Of a stretch of 64,000 nt of DNA, positions 17,724-25,320 are shown in pieces. Numbering within the stretch: the first letter of the stretch is position 1; the number at the start of each line of letters is the position of its first letter. The stretch covers positions 1 through 64,000 of the forward strand of contig CAZTWF010000106.1 of the NCBI GenBank assembly GCA_964617245.1, given 5' to 3'. The notes under the pieces are model-generated. The model did not search any database. It saw only the letters and a list, made by a program, of their open reading frames with translations, and had not been told where the DNA came from. Made by a program: the position numbers and the translations under genes. This stretch comes from WYZ-LMO11 sp964617245 (GTDB lineage: Archaea > Thermoproteota > Methanomethylicia > Methanomethylicales > Methanomethylicaceae).

Positions 17724-18539
17724 ATGACAAGATTACGCACTATAATAATTCATAAACGGAAATCATTAGAAGCTGAAAGATTAAGTAGGGATATAGGTAA
17801 TTATCTAGAGTCTAATAATATCTCTGTAGAATATGTGGATTTAGATAAAATTGATAAAATTGATAAAAATATTACTGATCTGGTTATAGTAATTGGTGGA
17901 GATGGTACATTAATTAGAACAATGCATAAAGTAGAAGAAGTTCCCATATTAGGAATAAAATTTGGTGCTATTGGTTTCCTATGTGAAACTACACCAGAAA
18001 ATGCAAAAAATACAATTGATAAGATTTTAGCTGGTAACTATTATTTAGATAAAAGAACATTATTAAATGTAGAATATTTAGATAAGAATTATATTGTAGT
18101 AAATGAAATTTTAATAACAGCATCAAAGGCATCAAAAATTATTTCTTTCTCAATTTTTAAAAATGAAAAATTAGTTTATAGTGGAAAAGCAGATGGTTTA
18201 ATAGTATCAACTGTTACTGGCTCAACAGCATATGCTTTTTCAGCTGGAGGATGTATAATCGATCCTGAATTAGACTTAATAGAATTAGTAATGATATGTC
18301 CTTTATCTATAGTAACCCGTCCTTTTATTTTTCCTAGTTCTTGTAAACTTAAGATATTATTACAAAAAAATGATTATGATGGTTTGCTTATAATTGATGG
18401 AGATGAAGTTTGTAAAATTAATTATGATGAGCCAATAAAAATTGAAAAATCTAATAGATTTGCTTTACTTATAAGAACTGAACCTTTTGACTTCTATAAA
18501 AGAATAAGAGAAAAAATATTCTTATCAATGGAGAAATAA
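17724..18539 (+). CDS. nadK: NAD kinase
   Basis: Phosphorylates NAD to NADP. The GGDGTLIRT motif (catalytic Asp) is at about residues 57-65. NEILITASKASK and the glycine-rich TGSTAYAFSAGG, both used for NAD binding, follow. The 271-residue length is normal. It is the first gene of a short plus-strand pair with nob1 (3 bases apart), divergent from the corrinoid methyltransferase pair. Confidence 0.93.
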   Translation: MTRLRTIIIHKRKSLEAERLSRDIGNYLESNNISVEYVDLDKIDKIDKNITDLVIVIGGDGTLIRTMHKVEEVPILGIKFGAIGFLCETTPENAKNTIDKILAGNYYLDKRTLLNVEYLDKNYIVVNEILITASKASKIISFSIFKNEKLVYSGKADGLIVSTVTGSTAYAFSAGGCIIDPELDLIELVMICPLSIVTRPFIFPSSCKLKILLQKNDYDGLLIIDGDEVCKINYDEPIKIEKSNRFALLIRTEPFDFYKRIREKIFLSMEK

Positions 18540-18542
18540 ATA

Positions 18543-19070
18543 ATGAACTCTATTAAGAAGCATATTTTTGTTTTAGATACCTCTGCTATATTGTATGGAT
18601 TTAATCCACAAATTATAGAAGGAGAACACTATATTACACCTAAAATACTTTCTGAAATTCATGATGAAAAGTTAAAAATGATTTTGGAAATTTCTATATC
18701 ATTAGGAAAATTAAAAATAAGATTTCCTAAACATGAAAATATAGAATTTATTAAAAATAAAGCAATTGAGAGTGGTGATATTCTTTCTCTTTCTGAAACA
18801 GATTTAGAAGTTTTAGCTCTTGCTTTTGAACTTAAAAGTGAAGGATTAGACCCAGTAATTATTAGTGATGATTATAGTATACAAAATTTATGTACATTAT
18901 TATCATTATCTTTTAGATCTATAGTAACTGAGGGTATATCACAAAGATTTTTATGGATTATTTACTGTCCAGCATGTGGTGCAACCTATAGATCTTCTGA
19001 AGAAATTACTAATTGTAAAATTTGTGGACATACTTTAAAAAGAAAAGTCTACAAAAAAGAAAAAATTTAA
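18543..19070 (+). CDS. nob1: Ribosome maturation endonuclease Nob1
   Basis: Endonuclease that matures the 3' end of 16S rRNA. The N-terminal PIN domain has FVLDTSAIL (Asp12 as metal ligand), LSETDLEVLALA and ISDDYSIQN, supplying the acidic cluster. The C-terminal zinc ribbon is CPACG ... CKICGH. The 175 residues and PIN-plus-ribbon layout are diagnostic. Ends convergently with archaemetzincin (4-base overlap). Confidence 0.92.
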   Translation: MNSIKKHIFVLDTSAILYGFNPQIIEGEHYITPKILSEIHDEKLKMILEISISLGKLKIRFPKHENIEFIKNKAIESGDILSLSETDLEVLALAFELKSEGLDPVIISDDYSIQNLCTLLSLSFRSIVTEGISQRFLWIIYCPACGATYRSSEEITNCKICGHTLKRKVYKKEKI

Positions 19071-19642
19071 ATATTGAGAACTATTTTATTCCAACAATCT
19101 TTACAATAATCTTCACCTTTATAATAAAGTTCTATAGGCGAATTAGAGTAATACATTACACAATTAATTTTATTACAATGTAATAAAGAAAGAGTATGTC
19201 CAAGTTCATGTAATAATACCTTTGAAAATTGTTTTATAAAGAATTCTTCTCCCATTTTACTATATTCATAAATTTCTGGTATATCATTCCAGAATTTAGG
19301 ATCGATTCTTGCAGAGGAGATCATTCCTATTCCTTTAGTTGCCAATCCAAATATATAATTAGTTCCATATGTATAGATATCTGAAGAAGTTACAATTATA
19401 ACAATAGAATTTTTATCTTTAAATCTTATTCCTTTCTCTAATATTAAATCTGCAAGATATTGTTTACAACCTTTAAAATTAACTCTATAATAGATATCTT
19501 CTAAAGAAATTTCTTCACTTAGTATATTTACATTATTTAAATATTCAGAAAATTTTTTTGTATAACATTCTTTTGCAATTTCTAATAACTTATCATCAGT
19601 TCCTTCAGTTGCTATAATATTTATTTTATTTATTTTTTTCAA
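19067..19642 (-). CDS. amzA: Archaemetzincin (metzincin-type metalloprotease)
   Basis: Zinc protease. The active-site motif is HELGHTLSLLHC, the archaemetzincin extension of HExxH with a third zinc ligand His. The extra cysteine cluster follows (INCVMYY, then CKDC). The 191-residue length fits the archaeal form. Substrates are unknown for the family. It overlaps the NSUN gene by 4 bases. Confidence 0.93.
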   Translation of the reverse strand: MKKINKINIIATEGTDDKLLEIAKECYTKKFSEYLNNVNILSEEISLEDIYYRVNFKGCKQYLADLILEKGIRFKDKNSIVIIVTSSDIYTYGTNYIFGLATKGIGMISSARIDPKFWNDIPEIYEYSKMGEEFFIKQFSKVLLHELGHTLSLLHCNKINCVMYYSNSPIELYYKGEDYCKDCWNKIVLNI

Positions 19643-20796
19643 TTATTCCTCACCTTTATGAATTTTGCTATAAAGAATCCAGGCATTTCTAATACATCTG
19701 GATTAAATCTTTGAACTTTACTAAATCCAAAACCTCCTTCTCCAATTTTTATTGATTGTTCTTCTAATTCAAGTCCAAGATTTTCTAAAGCAAATTCAAC
19801 TATTTTCTCATTTTCTTCTAAGGAGATAGTACATGTAGAATAAACAATAATTCCTTCTTTTTTAACAATTTTACTTGCTACTTTCATAAATTGTTTTTGA
19901 TATTCAGCACATCCTAATACTTTTTTATATGTTGATTCCTCATAAAGTTTTGGTCTAACTCCTAAAGCAGAACATGGAGGATCAACTAATACTTTATCTA
20001 CTTTTAATGTAGGAAAATCTACATCTATATATCTTGAATCATGACATATAGGAATAATACTTTTAATTCCAAGTCTATTCATTTCTAATATCATTGAATT
20101 AATTCTATCTTTAGAAATATCAAATGCATAAATTTTCCCACAATCTTCCATCATTTGTGCTATATGTAATGTTTTTCCACCTGGTGCTGCACACATATCT
20201 ACAATAATTTCTCCTTTTCTTGGTTCAAGTACTTTTGAAGCAATCATTGCTGGTATACTTTGTTCTTTAATAAATCCTTCCTCATATAGAGAAGTCTCTC
20301 TAAAAGGTGGTAATTTATATAATGATTCCTTCACATCTACAGCTATTCCATATCTTTTTGATCTATCTATCTTAGGTGGTATTAATGCTATACCTCTTCC
20401 AACAATATGTCCCTTAGGATCCTCAATTCTTACATAGTCTCCTATTTTATATTTCTCAGTTCTTAATATTCCTGGAGCATAAAGTTTACTTCCAAGCATA
20501 ACACTTTCAGCAGCTCCTTTTTTTGCAACAATTAATTTTCCTAGTCTCTCTACTTTATATGGTCCCTTTACTTCTAATAATATTGCTTCTTCAATAATTG
20601 AAGATCTTTTACATTCTACACCCATTTCTTCTAATTTTTTTATTACTCTTTCTACATCTGTTTTTAATGTATTTACTCTTATTGAATATTCTTTTGGTGG
20701 TCTTGATAATGCTTGTAATATAGAGTATATCCTTCCACCATATATTGAAGCTAAAGCATTAAATAATTCTCTTTCATAATATAGTTCTTTTTCCAT
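19639..20796 (-). CDS. NSUN-family RNA cytosine-C5 methyltransferase with PUA domain
   Basis: Methylates C5 of cytosine in tRNA or rRNA. An N-terminal RNA-binding part with an inserted PUA domain (about residues 85-165, with LYAPGILRTEKYKIGDYVRI) is followed by the Rossmann catalytic domain: MCAAPGGKTLHIA for SAM, VDPPCSALG and YSTCTIS, whose cysteines are the release and attack residues. I chose the ATG at 20796, preceded by GGTGC; in-frame ATGs at 20820 and 20808 would add a few residues. The exact RNA target is not determinable. Confidence 0.88.
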   Translation of the reverse strand: MEKELYYERELFNALASIYGGRIYSILQALSRPPKEYSIRVNTLKTDVERVIKKLEEMGVECKRSSIIEEAILLEVKGPYKVERLGKLIVAKKGAAESVMLGSKLYAPGILRTEKYKIGDYVRIEDPKGHIVGRGIALIPPKIDRSKRYGIAVDVKESLYKLPPFRETSLYEEGFIKEQSIPAMIASKVLEPRKGEIIVDMCAAPGGKTLHIAQMMEDCGKIYAFDISKDRINSMILEMNRLGIKSIIPICHDSRYIDVDFPTLKVDKVLVDPPCSALGVRPKLYEESTYKKVLGCAEYQKQFMKVASKIVKKEGIIVYSTCTISLEENEKIVEFALENLGLELEEQSIKIGEGGFGFSKVQRFNPDVLEMPGFFIAKFIKVRNN

Positions 20797-20853
20797 TTTA
20801 AGCACCATAATAAGCCCCATAATGATTAGATTTTCATGAGATAATATTCCTTA

Positions 20854-20883
20854 TATATAATATATTAATATATAATATATTTA
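20854..20883. repeat. Tandem 15-bp AT repeat in front of moaE
   Basis: Two adjacent 15-base copies, TATATAATATATTAA and TATATAATATATTTA, differing at one base. They lie in the intergenic space between the divergent NSUN and moaE genes. Each copy resembles a TATA box, and the second ends about 37 bases before the moaE ATG, so they may be duplicated promoter elements. Low sequence complexity makes chance duplication possible. Confidence 0.5.
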
Positions 20884-20919
20884 AGGGATATATTTCTACA
20901 ATTCGTTAAACTTATTTAA

Positions 20920-21369
20920 ATGTTAAATAAATATCCATTTATGCCTATTGGAATAATAGCAAAAAAAGAAGATAATATTGATCTTTACAATTTAATTAAT
21001 AAAATTAAGAATAATATAAAAGAAAAAAATTGTGGAGTTATTATTACATTTACTGGTATAGTTAGACCTAAAACTCTAGATGGTAAGAAAGTAGAAAAAC
21101 TTGAATATGAAATATTTGAAGAATATGCAAAAAAGACTATTAATGAAATAGTAGAAAGCATATCCAAAATAAATGGTGTGATAGATATTATTCTTTGTCA
21201 TAAATATGGTACATTTCTACCAGGAGAAGAAGTTCTCTATATTATTATTGCAGCAGAAAGAAGTGAAATTGCTATTGAAGCTATGAGAATTGCATTAAAT
21301 AAAGCTAAACATGAAATACCAATATGGAAAAAAGAATATACCTCAGAAGGTGCATATTGGATTCACTAA
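20920..21369 (+). CDS. moaE: Molybdopterin synthase catalytic subunit MoaE
   Basis: Large subunit of molybdopterin synthase, which inserts the dithiolene sulfurs into precursor Z for Mo/W cofactors. Conserved segments include GVIITFTGIVR, LEYEIFEEYA, HKYGTFLPGEEVLYI and EIPIWKKEYT, the last carrying the catalytic Lys pair. The 149-residue length is standard. No other moa/moe genes are adjacent. It implies that the host makes a molybdenum or tungsten enzyme. Confidence 0.93.
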   Translation: MLNKYPFMPIGIIAKKEDNIDLYNLINKIKNNIKEKNCGVIITFTGIVRPKTLDGKKVEKLEYEIFEEYAKKTINEIVESISKINGVIDIILCHKYGTFLPGEEVLYIIIAAERSEIAIEAMRIALNKAKHEIPIWKKEYTSEGAYWIH

Positions 21370-21462
21370 TCTCTTTTTTTACTAAATAATAAGAACTAAA
21401 TTAAGACTTTTAATTGTAAGATTATATAACAATTTATATTATACAATTTTTTATTTTAATAT

Positions 21463-22569
21463 GTGGGTAAATGTTTAATTTGTAATAATTCTTCTTCTCT
21501 TATTTCTAATACTATTTCTGTATGTTTAAATTGTATAAGAAAAAAACCTGAAGAAGCTTTAAGAATTTCCTATTCAGCTCATAAGATTTCTAGAGCTAAT
21601 TTTAGTCTTCCACCAGAACCTCCAAGAGATCCAAATGGATTAATATGTAGAAGATGTGCTAATAATTGCTCTATAGGAAATGGAGGAATTGGTTTTTGTG
21701 GTTTAGTTAGGAATATAGATAATAAATTGGAATATCTTGGTGGTACACCAGATAAAGGAATACTAGAATGGTATTATGATCCTATTCCAACTAATTGTGT
21801 AGCTTCTTGGTTTTGTCCTGGCTGTACTGGAATAGGTTATCCTAAATATTCTTATACAAGTGGACCTGAATTTGGATATTATAATTTAGCAGTATTCTAT
21901 GGTTCATGTAGTTTCGATTGTCTTTTTTATCAAAATTGGCATTTTAGAAATTTATCAAAAAAATTATATCCATATATAAGTGCTAAAGAATTAGCAATGA
22001 AAGTTTTAAAAGATAAGGTATCTTGTATATGTTATTTTGGAGGAGATCCTTCTACTCAAATGCCACATTGTATTGAAACTAGTAAAATAGCATTAGAAGA
22101 GAGCTCAAATAGAATCTTAAGAATATGTTGGGAAACAAATGGTAATTTTTCTAGAGATTTTGCTCTTATTGCTTGTAAGTATGCATTAGAAAGTGGTGGA
22201 AATATAAAATTTGATATAAAAGCTTGGGATGAAAATCTTAATAAAATTCTATGTGGTGTTTCAAATAAAGCTGCTTTAGAAAATCTTAAGTTATTAGGAT
22301 CATTTTATGATAAAAGACCTGAAGTACCTTTAATTTCAGTAAGTACTTTATTAATTCCAGGATATATTGATGTTGAAGAAGTTGAAAATATTGCAAAATT
22401 TATTAGTTCAATTAATCCATCAATTCCTTATACTTTACTTGCTTTTTATGGTTGCTATATGATGAAAGATCTTCCAAGGACAAGTTACTCTTTAGCTATT
22501 AAATGTAAGGAAATTGCATCAAAATATCTTGAAAATATTACAATAGGTAATATAAGTTTATTAATATGA
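21463..22569 (+). CDS. Radical SAM protein (PflA-like, COG1180 type) lacking the third cluster Cys
   Basis: Resembles archaeal PflA-like radical SAM proteins with a Cys-rich N-terminus (CLIC ... CLNC, then ICRRCANNC and GFCGLVRN). The radical SAM loop, usually CxxxCxxC followed by QNW, reads CSFDCLFYQNW: Cys149 and Cys153 are present but residue 156 is Tyr (TAT at 21928-21930). The rest of the barrel is intact (YFGGDPSTQMPH, ICWETNG, KFDIKAWDE). It starts at GTG, probably leaderless, downstream of TATA-like sequence. Substrate unknown. Either a cluster-site variant, a mutated gene, or a base error. Confidence 0.75.
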   Translation: MGKCLICNNSSSLISNTISVCLNCIRKKPEEALRISYSAHKISRANFSLPPEPPRDPNGLICRRCANNCSIGNGGIGFCGLVRNIDNKLEYLGGTPDKGILEWYYDPIPTNCVASWFCPGCTGIGYPKYSYTSGPEFGYYNLAVFYGSCSFDCLFYQNWHFRNLSKKLYPYISAKELAMKVLKDKVSCICYFGGDPSTQMPHCIETSKIALEESSNRILRICWETNGNFSRDFALIACKYALESGGNIKFDIKAWDENLNKILCGVSNKAALENLKLLGSFYDKRPEVPLISVSTLLIPGYIDVEEVENIAKFISSINPSIPYTLLAFYGCYMMKDLPRTSYSLAIKCKEIASKYLENITIGNISLLI

Positions 22570-22581
22570 TTTCAAATAAAG

Positions 22582-22677
22582 CGCCGGGGAAGGGATTCGA
22601 ACCCTTGATCCCAGAGGGAACCGGCTTTCTTATTTTTTAAATTCGAGGCCGGCGCTTTTCCACTCAGCCACCCCGGC
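22582..22677 (-). tRNA. tRNA-Ser (anticodon CGA) with 15-nt intron
   Basis: Type II tRNA. The acceptor arm is GCCGGGG paired with CCCCGGC, and the discriminator is G, as in serine tRNAs. The anticodon stem is CCGGC/GCCGG, the loop C-T-CGA-A plus A38, and a long variable arm and T arm (GGTTCGAATCC) follow. The loop is interrupted after position 37 by 15 bases. No CCA is encoded. A TATA-like stretch lies 30-40 bases upstream (near 22704-22719), fitting its own promoter. It sits between the radical SAM gene and archease. Confidence 0.9.
22627..22641 (-). other. tRNA intron (15 nt) at position 37/38 of tRNA-Ser(CGA)
   Basis: Removing these bases joins A37 to A38 and yields a normal seven-base anticodon loop. 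The geometry fits a relaxed bulge-helix-bulge: loop bases 32-35 (CUCG) face intron bases UAAG (C-G, U-A, one mismatch, G-U), with 3-nt bulges AA/U on the 5' side and AA/A on the 3' side and a weak 2-bp inner helix. The position is the canonical archaeal tRNA intron site. Confidence 0.85.
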
Positions 22678-22747
22678 TAATAGAATAATTTCATTTTACA
22701 CCTAATAAATTTATTTAATGAATTATAGTAATCGATCGTTTTAATTA

Positions 22748-23170
22748 TCAAATATCTAATACAAAGAAAGCTTCCCATTTTTCATTTTTAATTATCTTCA
22801 TTAATGAGTATGTCATTGCCTTAACTCCTGTCTTATGACCATGTTTTTTTGGATTATATTCTTCTCCAAAAACCTTTGATTTAATAACATATTTATCATT
22901 ACATTTTTCAATTTTTTCTACTTTTGCTTTTGAAATTACAAAACTTTTTGCATCAAAAAGAAATAATAGATGATCAATCCATTTATATAAAAGTTGTTCT
23001 AAATCCATTCCATCTAATTCTATGTCAATTTCTTCTTTGTCTTCAACAGATGATACATCTATCATAACATCAAAGGTTGCTTTTGTAGCTTCTTCAAATA
23101 TTTCTTCTAAATTATTTGCAATTACATGTATATAAACATCTGATGGATGGTCTAAATATGAGTAAACCAT
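22748..23170 (-). CDS. Archease (RtcB cofactor)
   Basis: Metal-binding activator of the RNA ligase RtcB that promotes its guanylylation and multiple turnover. The 140 residues start MVYSYLDHPSD (conserved DHpsD metal site), have the central EIFEEATKATFDVM helix, and end in a conserved Asp (FFVLDI). Start chosen at the ATG at 23170 behind a GGTGA site. It is transcribed divergently from rtcB with only about 77 bases between starts, so the two probably share a control region. Confidence 0.93.
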   Translation of the reverse strand: MVYSYLDHPSDVYIHVIANNLEEIFEEATKATFDVMIDVSSVEDKEEIDIELDGMDLEQLLYKWIDHLLFLFDAKSFVISKAKVEKIEKCNDKYVIKSKVFGEEYNPKKHGHKTGVKAMTYSLMKIIKNEKWEAFFVLDI

Positions 23171-23247
23171 ATTTTTCACCGGAATATTTATTATTTAATA
23201 AGGAATAAAAAATATCTTACTCTGATCTTATTCTGAGGTGATTAATA

Positions 23248-24696
23248 TTGACAATTCCTCTTAGGAGAATAGATGAATACGTATGGGAAGTTCCAAAAAG
23301 CTATAATCCTAATATGAAAGTTCCATGTAGAATTTATGCTGATGAAATTTTACTTGAAAAAATGAAGGAAGATTTAACTATACAACAATGTGTAAATGTA
23401 GCACAGCTTCCTGGTATTTTGAAATTTTCCATAACTATGCCAGATGGTCATCAGGGCTATGGATTTCCAATAGGTGGAGTTGCAGCATTTGATGCTGAAG
23501 AAGGAGTTATTTCTCCAGGTGGAGTAGGCTATGATATTAATTGTGGTGTAAGATTAGTATTAACAAATTTAGATTTAAAAGATATTCGTCCTCATCTTAC
23601 AAAATTAATAGATACTTTATTTGATCTTATTCCTTCAGGTCTTGGAAGTAAAGGAGGAATTCGCTTAGATACAAGTCAACAAAATCGTGTTTTAGACACA
23701 GGTGTATTATGGGCAATAGAGAATGGATATGGTTGGGATGAGGATGCTCGAAGATGTGAAGAAGGAGGATATATGAAAACTGCAGATCATACAAAAGTGT
23801 CTAGTACAGCAAAAGCAAGAGGCGCAAATCAACTTGGAACACTTGGAAGTGGAAATCATTTTCTTGAATTGCAAATTGTAGATAAGATCTATGATCAACA
23901 TGTTGCTAAAAAATTTGGTATAGAAAGAGAGGAACAAGTTGTTGTAATGATACATTCAGGTAGTAGAGGATTAGGCCATCAAGTATGTAGTGATTATTTA
24001 CATGTAATGGAACATGCTGTTTCAAAATATAAAATAAAAATTCCTGATAGAGAACTTGTATGTGTTCCTGCTAATAGTCCTGAAGCAAAAGATTATTTTG
24101 CAGCAATGTCTGCAGCATGTAATTATGCATGGGCAAATAGACAATGTATAACACATTGGACAAGAGAAGCTTTTCAAAAAGTATTTAAAACTGATCCTGA
24201 AAAATTAGGAATGCATTTATTATATGACGTCGCTCACAATATAGCTAAACTAGAAGAACATATTTATAATGGAAAAAGAGTTAAAGTTTTTGTTCATAGA
24301 AAAGGTGCAACAAGAGCTTTTCCAGCTGGAAGACCAGAATTACCACAAGAATATAAAGATATAGGACAGCCAGTATTAATTCCTGGTAGCATGGGTACAG
24401 CATCTTATTTATTATTAGGTGCTCCAGCATCTATGGAATTAAGTTGGGGATCTACAGCTCATGGTGCTGGAAGATATTTGAGTAGAGAAGCTGCAATAAA
24501 GAAGTATTGGGGTAGTGAAGTAAAAAGAGAATTAGAGAATAGAGGTATTATCATTAGAGCAGCTAATATTCGTGTAATTGCAGAAGAAGCTCCTGGAGCT
24601 TATAAAGATGTTGATAGAGTTGCAGAAGTATCTCATAAACTTGGAATTGCTACATTAGTAGCAAGAATGATTCCAATAGGAGTGACAAAAGGTTGA
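23248..24696 (+). CDS. rtcB: RNA-splicing ligase RtcB
   Basis: Joins 2',3'-cyclic phosphate and 5'-OH RNA ends produced by the splicing endonuclease, ligating exons after tRNA intron (and BHB mRNA intron) removal. Manganese/GMP-site motifs are present: MPDGHQGYGFPIGGVAAF, GGVGYDINCGVRL (metal-binding Cys), GSGNHFLE, and AHGAGRYLSR with the His that accepts GMP. The 482-residue length shows no intein, unlike many archaeal RtcB genes. It starts at TTG behind GAGGTGA. Adjacent archease and the three tRNA/one mRNA intron candidates in this window make its role here direct. Confidence 0.96.
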   Translation: MTIPLRRIDEYVWEVPKSYNPNMKVPCRIYADEILLEKMKEDLTIQQCVNVAQLPGILKFSITMPDGHQGYGFPIGGVAAFDAEEGVISPGGVGYDINCGVRLVLTNLDLKDIRPHLTKLIDTLFDLIPSGLGSKGGIRLDTSQQNRVLDTGVLWAIENGYGWDEDARRCEEGGYMKTADHTKVSSTAKARGANQLGTLGSGNHFLELQIVDKIYDQHVAKKFGIEREEQVVVMIHSGSRGLGHQVCSDYLHVMEHAVSKYKIKIPDRELVCVPANSPEAKDYFAAMSAACNYAWANRQCITHWTREAFQKVFKTDPEKLGMHLLYDVAHNIAKLEEHIYNGKRVKVFVHRKGATRAFPAGRPELPQEYKDIGQPVLIPGSMGTASYLLLGAPASMELSWGSTAHGAGRYLSREAAIKKYWGSEVKRELENRGIIIRAANIRVIAEEAPGAYKDVDRVAEVSHKLGIATLVARMIPIGVTKG

Positions 24697-25313
24697 TTAT
24701 ATCTGAATTTGAAAATTTTTTTATAATTCATGAAGAAACATTTGAAGAAATAGGCTTATCATCAAATGTTTATATATTAAAATCTAAAAATGGTTATATA
24801 ATATTTGATACTAGTGGTCATAAAGAACTTTTAAGATTTTTAATGAATATGGGAATAGAGAAAGATAAGATCATTTGTGCTTTTTTAACTCATGGTCATT
24901 TTGATCATACAAATGGTGCTATTTCACTTATAAAGAATAATATAAAATGTTATATGAGTTATGAAGATCTATACTTAATAGATTTCAGTCCAATTTTTGA
25001 TATTAATGATGGTGAAAAAATACTTGAAGAAGTAAATTTAGAAATATTAAAGACACCAGGACATACACCTGGAAGTACTTGTTTTTATTCAGAATCAGAA
25101 GCATTATTGATAAGTGGAGATACTGTATTTTCTGATGGATGTTTTGGTAGAACAGATCTTCCTGGAGGAAATAGTATAGCACTTAAGAATAGTCTACGTA
25201 TACTTTCATCATTAAATATTGAGATATTATTTCCTGGCCATGGGAATTATGTAACAAAAGATGGTTCAAAAATAATAAATTATGCACTAATTAATGCAGA
25301 GCATTTAATATAA
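24693..25313 (+). CDS. Metallo-beta-lactamase fold hydrolase (glyoxalase II-like)
   Basis: Small MBL-fold protein with the metal motif LTHGHFDHTNG, then TPGHTPGSTCF, SGDTVFSDGCFGRTD and a final FPGHGNYV His. This set matches the glyoxalase II-like hydrolase group (thioester or related hydrolysis); the substrate is not deducible. It starts at TTG overlapping the rtcB stop by 4 bases, so it is translationally coupled to rtcB. That coupling might hint at an RNA-end function, but the sequence lacks the beta-CASP motifs of nucleases. Confidence 0.8.
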   Translation: MIISEFENFFIIHEETFEEIGLSSNVYILKSKNGYIIFDTSGHKELLRFLMNMGIEKDKIICAFLTHGHFDHTNGAISLIKNNIKCYMSYEDLYLIDFSPIFDINDGEKILEEVNLEILKTPGHTPGSTCFYSESEALLISGDTVFSDGCFGRTDLPGGNSIALKNSLRILSSLNIEILFPGHGNYVTKDGSKIINYALINAEHLI

Positions 25314-25320
25314 TACACTA

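Noticed and set aside
20851..20883. CRISPR or other repeat array
   Set aside because: Only two short adjacent AT-rich copies without spacers; no array or cas gene is visible anywhere in the window.
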